Shown piece after piece: positions 56,052-64,000 of a stretch of 64,000 bases of DNA. Source of the stretch: Hyaloperonospora brassicae (taxonomy: Eukaryota; Oomycota; Peronosporomycetes; Peronosporales; Peronosporaceae); NCBI GenBank assembly GCA_947650285.1, contig CANTFL010000183.1:248001-312000 (forward strand), written 5' to 3'. The translations under genes were made by a program, and so were the position numbers. The notes beneath the pieces were generated by a model. The model did not search any database, had not been told where the DNA came from, and was given only the letters and a program-made list of their open reading frames with translations. Position 1 is the stretch's first letter, and each line of letters begins with the position of its first letter.

Positions 56052-58360
56052 CAAATCATAGGTCGTGTATCCCGTCAGGAACGGCAATGTGATGACCTGA
56101 CGTCTATTGCCGTTGTGGAGAGCTAAGCAAGACACTCATAATAAATGCGAGCCCGTACCCCGAAGTTATGGTTGACAGTGCATATTCTTGACGACGATGA
56201 CCAGTGTATACATCGTGGAAACGTATCTGGAGGCATATAGATCATATTGCGGAGGCGATCTAGTTGCAAATAACATAAGAGCATGGAAGCATACATAATC
56301 ACAGAACTCATTATCATTAGCACAATACACGCTTTCTTCACATGTGATTCCACTTCTTCAAGTTGGTAAACATGCGGCTGATTGCTTTCTTACACCTTTC
56401 TTCTTTACCACTATCTGTACTATTTAGCAAATAGACGACACTTGTTCAGCGTCCAAGATCATGTGACACACAATGGTTGCGTCTAAGGATACATCAAAAA
56501 CATTATACCTTCTCTTGATGAGTCAGACCTCGCGTGAAACGCACTATTTACGTCCATAAAACACTTAAATTACATCTTCAGTGAGGTCAGCAGGTGACCA
56601 AACAACAGAAAAGCTGGGATGCAAGAGTACGAAACCACAAACGTGAATGTAGCGGGTGTTGGGATCAAGAAATTGCCGACGAAGCTTCGACTTTACGCAA
56701 ACATGTGCGTCTTCGGTGTGCAAATGTCGTGTCCTACGCTGTTGTAGTGCTATGTAGGCTGTCAGCACCTGTGAACTTCGCGTACCTCGGTCCTCTGTCG
56801 TAATTGCTGCCACATCCGGCTGCTAAACTTTTGACCTTCTATCGGGCTCTTTGAATTTGTCACTTTCCACGCGTTCAATCAAAGACGATCTGTAGACCTA
56901 TTTTCGACATGTAGATACACTTAATACGGATGTATCGATCTACCTACGCGTCGATAAACGGGCATTTTATTCAATAGGCTTTGTATCGTTTTATGTACAA
57001 TCCACCACGTGACTTTTGTTGAGAAATAAAGTCTATTCCCTTTCTAACGTATCATCCGCCCCTCAGGAAAGGCTTCTGATTGTCAGGAATATAAACGTGG
57101 ACGCGTATTATTCCAATGCGCCGGATAACTGGATGCTGCGCAAGCCCGTCGATTTATTGTAGTAAACACAGACCTACAATAGCTCGTCAAGGTAGTCGAC
57201 GATTGTTTTAGGTGGTAAGGTTGCCAGTCGAGTACCTCATTGCAGAAAAGGTGATGAATACAGCGCGTGGAAATGCAAAGTGGTGGACAACGAGTCTAAT
57301 AGTATCAAAATGCGATTGTATATAACTCGTCGAGCATCAGATGGACGTCGCGACGATGCTGGTCAAATCTACTGTGTGATCGCCCGAGTTGGGTTGCGGA
57401 CAGTTGTTTATCTTCATGTTACTTTGCTGCTTGGTATTTGTTCGTATAAAGTCTCTGATGATGCTTCGCATTCTTAGTGTGCTTGGCACCTCCTATGTGT
57501 CATAGCACAGCCTTAAGATGCTATAAATTGTGCACACAGGCGCGAGTCAGGTAATTTTTTGTTGAGTCAAATGCTTTGACATTGCTATTATTTTTACGTT
57601 GCAGCAAATTCAATCACACGAATATAACACTATTTTTCATCCATGAACATGCGATCTGTAAAGTATGTGGAATGTAGCAGCTGCAACATTTGCGATCGAC
57701 AGTACCACTCATATTCTTCACAAAATCGATTTGATTCTTGCCGGGTTCATGACTGCCGATACGTCTCAAATTTGTCGACTCAAGATACTTACATTGCTTA
57801 TTAAATTTTACGTTATTCTAGATCGTTTGAAGCTGAAAGAGACCATAATAAACAAGCTCACGTAGCGATAAGTAATGTAATTCGATACAACCAGTGCAAG
57901 CTGCGCTATACTATGCACAATAACCACAGCAGATGAAAACCCTGCCACTACCTCTCAAAAACCATGGTTGGAATACACGGGATATAGTGGTTCGTTCGCG
58001 TACCCGAATATACCTCAACAAACCAACCGACCTAATATGCACAATAGCCCAAATATTTCTGGAAAGACAAGTATTCATCATGTACATTGCAGCTGATCGA
58101 AGAGCTCATCCGACAAACACCATTTACTACGCAGCTTACCTCATCCTTCATAATTGTTCTTGCCATACTAATATCACCAACTTGATCTCTTCTGCGCAAT
58201 TAGCCAAGGCTAAAATGTAGCATTCATGGAAAAGGTGCTAGTTGTACTTAATCTATGATTCCAAAACTGATATGCATATATAATTTGTCGACAAATCAAT
58301 GCGTAGAAAGGACACCAGTTCACTTGGGAAAATAAATGAAGTGAAAGATGCTGCATAAAA
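56052..58360. other. AT-rich intergenic region
   Basis: About 2.3 kb with no supported gene or repeat. Confidence 0.5.
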
Positions 58361-58462
58361 CCCGAGTAGACGGAATCGAACCAGCGACCAATTGATTTCT
58401 GAGCACTCATTTATAGCATCCAACACTACGGTCAATCGCTCTACCAACTCAGCTAAGCTAGG
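58361..58462 (-). tRNA. tRNA-Tyr (GTA)-like gene with 29-bp intron, degraded acceptor stem
   Basis: 102 bp on the minus strand. D arm GCTGAGTTGGTAGAGC, anticodon stem ATTGA/TCAAT fully paired around CC-GTA-G...A, an intron of 29 bp (58397-58425) directly after position 37 as in eukaryotic tRNA-Tyr, and a T arm GCTGGTTCGATTCCGTC with a standard TTCGATT loop. Problems: the acceptor stem CCTAGCT/TACTCGG pairs at only about four of seven positions, the T stem has a mismatch, D-stem pair 13-22 is not a pair, and position 33 is C, not T. The core is unmistakable, but the defects suggest a pseudogene or a fast-decaying copy. Confidence 0.7.
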
Positions 58463-61400
58463 TATTTCACACGCCACATGCCAAACGCAAAAATTAAGTC
58501 CTGTATTTTTATCTACTTGAGGGTAAGTTAGGTCGCGACAGTGCTATGGTCTGAAGTGGTGTCTATCGCTACGTCCTTGTTCACATATGTCCTATTTAAA
58601 ATAATCGAATCATCACGTGCTCTATATTGGTGCAGTGTCCGCAGACCACTTCCATGCAATACGTGAAGTACCAACTCTCGTCACATGTCACATATAATCT
58701 CGTACACGTGCTACCGATGCACTAGTACGTTCTTGATGAAAGGCGCCAGGATAGACCTGGAGAATCGAATTGGTAAAAGTATCGCAAGGAACCTGAGTTT
58801 ACATTCGAATGGTTGTATCGATAATAACAAATGACCATATTGCATTCAACCGGGGACCGAGAGCATTGCAACATTGTAACTTGCTCCACTTGCATCATCC
58901 TGTAGAGCTGATCGTTCAGTTTCCCTATTGAAGTCTATGATCAAATACGCAGTAATTTTAGTACAACTGGTGTGTCGCGGGAGACATGATACAGAAACGA
59001 AACAACTCTGTTTATCGGCTATTGACAAATGCATTTACTCAGAATGTAATCTCATATTCAAGATACGGATGATCTTTGTTTATTTCTTTCTACTTACTTT
59101 GCTTCTTTCTTGCTCTCTATTGTATCATGACCCGATGTGGATGAATTACACGGCTGTTTTATATTAACGACGTAGCACGAAGTAGGCATTGACGAAGACA
59201 AAACATAGTGTTTATATGATGAAACATCAACACTTTGATTTAAAACTGCTGAGCGGTACGAGAGTACACTCCGATACTTAAGCGTGTCGTAATAGAATCA
59301 CATTTGAACAAGTCTATATCATTTCCTATAGTAGTACTTAAAGATCGACCTGTTCTGTGGCCGTCCGCGTATGCACTTTCATCATGTAGAAAGAGTATGG
59401 AAATGGGTATCCGACATCCCATACGAGATGATGCTTTATCATAAGAATGTGTAAGCCGAGTACAATCAGGATAATTTCCATGTAATACTCATAAAAGGTG
59501 GTCAAAAATTTGCATTTCCAAAGCATACTAACGATATGATAAGTAAACTTGGCCATAGCACCTGGCGGATAAGGTGGTTTTCGTAAATAATTATAGGGTA
59601 CAAAAGTGTGCGAATGTTCAAAAATTCAGTATACATACCAGCAATAATTGATTAATCGAAAACAAAAGATTAACGACACTGGACAAATTTCGCCAAAATC
59701 TGAATTTAGGTCATTGATTGGTTTGTGCACTAGATTCCCGCGACGTTTGTATTTTTCAGTCTAGTTGTATAATAGATGCGGAATTTCTTGGCTGTAATAT
59801 TATATCATTTGCAATGATTGATGCACATTCTATCGCAAGTCCAACCACCCGAAACGTGGACTATAACGGGGTCAGCCCGTTACATATCATCAAAAACAAA
59901 TTGGGTCGATGTTGAAATTCCTTGAGATTTAACTTGTTTGATAATCAATCAATCGAGAGGGTTAGTTCTAAGGAATTCGTGTCGTCTTATGTGGTCTTGA
60001 GCTTCCACCATCGCTTTACATTGGCCTTTTTGCAACCTGACGATCACCACTCGCAGCTCAATGCGCGCAATGGGTGATGAGCAGGTAGCACTATGGGAAT
60101 TTGTAATATAATCTGGTAAAAGAGGATCCAAGGGTCTTTATCAGGAAAGGTAATAATACTAGATCCATTCGATATTTAAATGACAATGTACTTTAAATTA
60201 TTATACCTTAACGCATCCTTTTGAAAAAAGCCTTCCACTGCACTTACTATGAACTTAAGGTAGTAATCTATCGCAAAGGATGTGTCTGTCTATGTACTGT
60301 TCTATTACAAGATAAGGGTTCCCTGTTACATATCGAGCTAAGTGATCATCGATATCGGGACTGTCCAGATCTCATTTCCGTCATTAATCTCTTGTGTTAT
60401 TGTGCTGAACAAATCAGGTTCTAAGTGTATTTGTGAGTCCAAGCACATTCCGCGGACGCAAGATAAGATTTTCTTCGTTGAGGGCTGAGTGTAGATCAAT
60501 TTCACGCGCCTTGGCATTGATGACCCCCGACAAGTATCGAGACGATAGTAAACATTATAAAGGCTAATTGACAATTATTTATGTTACTATAACATAAATC
60601 GGCGATTTTCGTATATGTATGTATATCGTTTCAAAAGGTCCTGACGTGCTTTTGTGCGCGTTTACAAATCTTAATGAATAAGAAGCTCGCCTCATTGCGT
60701 TTTTATATTTGATTTTTATCATCTTCTGTGCCTACTTAATTTTTTCGGTAGCGATTGATGAGCCGAAGAACCGACGTCTTGTCTTCAGTGTCAATTCATT
60801 GAAAAATTATGGAAGATAACATTTTATGTAAATTTTAGAGGTAAGAATGGCTACAAAGTCGGTTATGCTTCGATCGAAGCAAAAGCCGATTTGCAAAGTA
60901 AGGCATCTTCCTGCAGCACGAAATCGGATGCGATCTTCCCCACTCAATAGGTTCTAACTTATGAGCAAAGATAAGTATTCGTCCCACCTACCCTGTCAAA
61001 TCGCGTTTAGTAACGCTTAATATTATCCTCTTAGGACAAAATTAGTTATCGGAATAAGTTTACGAGTTTCAAAGCTCATTCATTCATATGATCCGTAATC
61101 CACAACTGGATCTGGTTTGGGTAAAAATGATTTTTATGAAGCGTCTTTACAGAGCGCTACCAGATCGAAGTGATAACTCCACCACCTTATCGATGACTGT
61201 AGGTACCGCGTATAAAGATACCTTAAGATGCATGTGGATTGTTGCGGAACAGAAGAATATCGCCCGGCTCTTCTACATCGCTTAAATCACAAAAAAATGA
61301 AAGGATAGACCTTTTAATCTTGACGGCGGTACAACCCTCCGATATGCGGCATGTGAAACAGAGTAAGCCAATCCATAGATGATCATTTGAAGTGGTGATA

Positions 61401-64000
61401 GGCCCACCCACCCCATTATCCATTCACGACGGATACTTCAGAATCCGTTAAGCTCAATTACCGTTGCGATTTGGTAGTGTGTTATGACGCTCGAAATATC
61501 GACTTTCAGTAGGTGAGAGGTGTCAGTGTCTCACTGGTGTGGAGCATTACATTGTACAAAAGAAGGCAAGCCATTTTTACTCGCACAAGTGGTTGTAGAG
61601 AGTAATTAAATACATGGTATAAATTGGTCGGCTCTGAAGCTTTAGATTGATTCGTATGACGTTGCCATTTCTTTATGGGTCAGCCGTACAATGAGGCGCT
61701 TGACTCGCATAAGATCCGCAAATAATACCTTTTTCTGAGCGAGTAGAAACATGTCACAATTATCAAGGGTCTGTCACTTAAGCGTTAATTGCATTAAGTT
61801 TATCGATAATGAATCTTACTGAGTTGTAGACTTAGATTTGAGCTATAGTCCGATCGTTCGTATGTCCTACTCGCATGGGACATTTTGAAATAGGCTTAGA
61901 AATGCCCGCTATGTTCCGAACAAATTTGTTTAAGAGTAATAAACCATTTTTTGCTAAGATACAATACTAATATTAACGTGAGCCACTGACGCTTCCATCA
62001 GTTTACCATTTGTCAGAATCGTTGATTTAAAAGGCATTGAAGGCAATATCAATGATTCAGGCTTGTTGAAGGTTTCTACAAACAAATATTCGAAGATTGC
62101 TGCTATTTGTTGCGGAAGCGAATCACTGTTTTATCTCAGCCATATTGGCATAAGGACACGTCAGCGAGGTTTGGACAAGTAAGTGATCGTGCATCAAGGT
62201 GCGTATACTGCTTATTGTGTTAGCCTTAAAATGACAAATTAAATGGCGAAATTGTCATTCTTAGTAAGACGTTATGGTATCAAGATCAAAGCTCAAATGA
62301 TGCGTGTGAAGAGGTACGCACGCTACAGGGCAAAGAGCTCGAGTAGATCAACCCTCTGCGACGAATGTCGATTTTAACGTTGAATTTTGAATGAAGCGAT
62401 GGGTCATGATAAGCTAATGGACTGGCCGTATCGACCAAAACTTCCGATCTCAAAGAAGTGTGTCACGCCATACATAGACGGCAATGACTTTTTTGGGTCG
62501 ATGTGGAGACTTTTACGGACGCCAGATGGAAGCTGCGAGAAGCAAAGTGTCTACAATATTAGAATGTGACCTTTAGCGAGAGACTAGAAACAGGTAACAT
62601 TGGATGTACTTCTTATGTTGATATATGGAACAGCCTTAAAGATTTGCTGTCACAAAACTATCGATTCAAACAAACTTTAAATTTTTAATATGCGTTTTAT
62701 CAGTGAGGACTGGTGACTTATCGGATATGAAAGTCGTTTTGGCAATAATATAATTAAATTTGTCGGTTCTTTTTAAAGTGCTTGAAGGCCACGACGAATC
62801 AAAATATTATACATAGTGGACAGCTTATTTTAATCACCATCGATAATTTTATATTAATTATTTATAAATTCTGAGGACGTTGTGCGTCAAATTACCCCGT
62901 TAGACTCATCTACTCTTCCAAGTTCGATAGTATGAAATCAACGCGGTTTCTAAACACCCGGTAATTTTATGAACTACAGTGGCTATTTCATAACTACCAA
63001 TATTAAATTTGTACCAGAATTATTTATGCGAAGAACGAGGCTTTTATGATCGAGTGAACAAAATTTGGACTAAAACATTAATCTAATGTATAGAAGTTAA
63101 ACGGCTAGCGGCGCACTTTACCTTCGTTTATCAAGAGTAATGTAGCCAATATATAGACCATACACCCATCATCAAAATGGGCAGAATTCTTCGTAGCAAA
63201 AAAGGTAAGAGTGCCATGTACATTGATTGCACTCGAGTCGGTCAACAGTAAGTAACTCTTCCCCACTGATCATGCGAGGTATCCATATCTTGCTATCAGT
63301 GTCATCACTCATTGTGGTATGCTTTGAGTATGGGTATATATTCCCCGCAAAATATCGATATCTTTGGTCATGGTAGACCGTATCGTGATGCAACTATTTC
63401 TTTACCAAGTTTGTTTTGCATATACGATTGTCGGCTACATGTTCTTCCATACTTATGCGAAGATTGATGGTCGAATGTCGACTATCGCTACGTCTATTTG
63501 AAAATGGGTCTCAGAATTATGCTTGCTAAATACATACATCCTCCGCATTGCAGTGCATTTTAGTGATGTATACATTCTCTTCTACATCGAATGCCTTTGT
63601 GTGAGAGAGGCCTCAGATTGGAATATTATATCATCAGAGAGATCTAATTTCGGACCGCCGACATATTGAGGTCACAGTTCTATATTTTACACTAAAGCAC
63701 TAGCGTCATTGTCTTCGCTTTGACTACCGCTTGCAAAATGACAGCGAGGACTAAATTCTATTAGCCATGACATTGAACCGTCGCCATAAGAATCATATGG
63801 AATGGTTATGAATGCCGTCCGCAACAAGCTATTATAATGTTGCATCATGTTCATTATATTACACTGCTAATTTCTTTTAAGCTGGAAAGATCATTCAGTG
63901 CTGTATACTCCGCATTTACTTGAATTCATATTCAAATACCCGTAATAAATGCATGAAAGGCTCGAGATTTTCATTTCGTATGGAATTCGTCAGCTGAATT
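58463..64000. other. AT-rich intergenic region to window end
   Basis: About 5.5 kb with only short open frames on both strands, none with a motif, signal peptide or repeat match that I can see. Confidence 0.5.

Noticed and set aside
1..64000. CRISPR arrays, bacterial operons, rRNA genes, RXLR-type effectors
   Set aside because: No regularly spaced repeats, ribosome-binding-site-led operons or rRNA signatures; no signal peptide followed by an RXLR motif was found.

Overview
The window looks like part of an oomycete genome, most likely a Phytophthora or downy-mildew relative. This is inferred from the mix of elements (Ty3/gypsy chromoviruses, LINEs with an apurinic-type endonuclease, pogo-like and Mutator-like DNA transposons), from secreted aldose-epimerase-like proteins, and from an initiator-like TCATTCC element about 90 bp upstream of the genes. 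Islands of about 50-58% GC (epimerase-like genes, LINEs) sit in AT-rich, gene-poor sequence. No housekeeping gene was found.

Layout: (1) 1-6460 and 37955-40951 are two arms of a large inverted duplication. Each arm carries a nearly identical secreted epimerase-like gene (198-1181 minus; 39771-40754 plus). The left arm was later hit by two 5'-truncated LINEs (1994-3596 and 3882-5731, both minus). The right arm keeps both empty target sites, so the target-site duplications can be read exactly. (2) 6481-8396 is a DNA element with ~250-bp terminal inverted repeats (TIRs) whose interior holds a decayed piece of a DDI1-type gene (ubiquitin-like plus retropepsin-like parts). (3) 9895-18781 is a full-length LINE with a 16-bp target-site duplication. 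Its ORF1 is intact and carries a CCHC knuckle and an OTU-like cysteine protease. Its ORF2 (endonuclease, reverse transcriptase, zinc-binding tail) has two in-frame stops. (4) 18897-19449 is a 553-bp insertion with a 20-bp direct repeat, just upstream of a third epimerase-like gene (19790-20800 plus). (5) 21290-27905 and 48425-56046 are two decayed Ty3/gypsy chromoviruses. They share a nearly identical 1.3-kb block despite diverged flanks, and the second carries a decayed antisense reading frame between pol and its 3' LTR. (6) 35722-37952 is a decayed pogo/Tigger-like transposon with perfect TIRs, a TA duplication and a probable intron. (7) 41161-43988 is a Mutator-like element with ~300-bp TIRs and a perfect 9-bp duplication. 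It carries non-transposase coding-like sequence, contains a nested LINE fragment, and interrupts an older reading frame. (8) The remaining AT-rich stretches hold one small secreted protein candidate (46405-46629 minus) and one intron-containing tRNA-Tyr-like gene (58361-58462 minus).

The only clearly intact coding units are the three epimerase-like genes and LINE ORF1. All three epimerase-like proteins appear to lack the family's catalytic His and Glu, so they are better read as secreted pseudoenzymes than as sugar-phosphate epimerases. Nearly all other coding sequence is mobile-element derived and broken. All family assignments come from reading motifs by eye; no database search was run.
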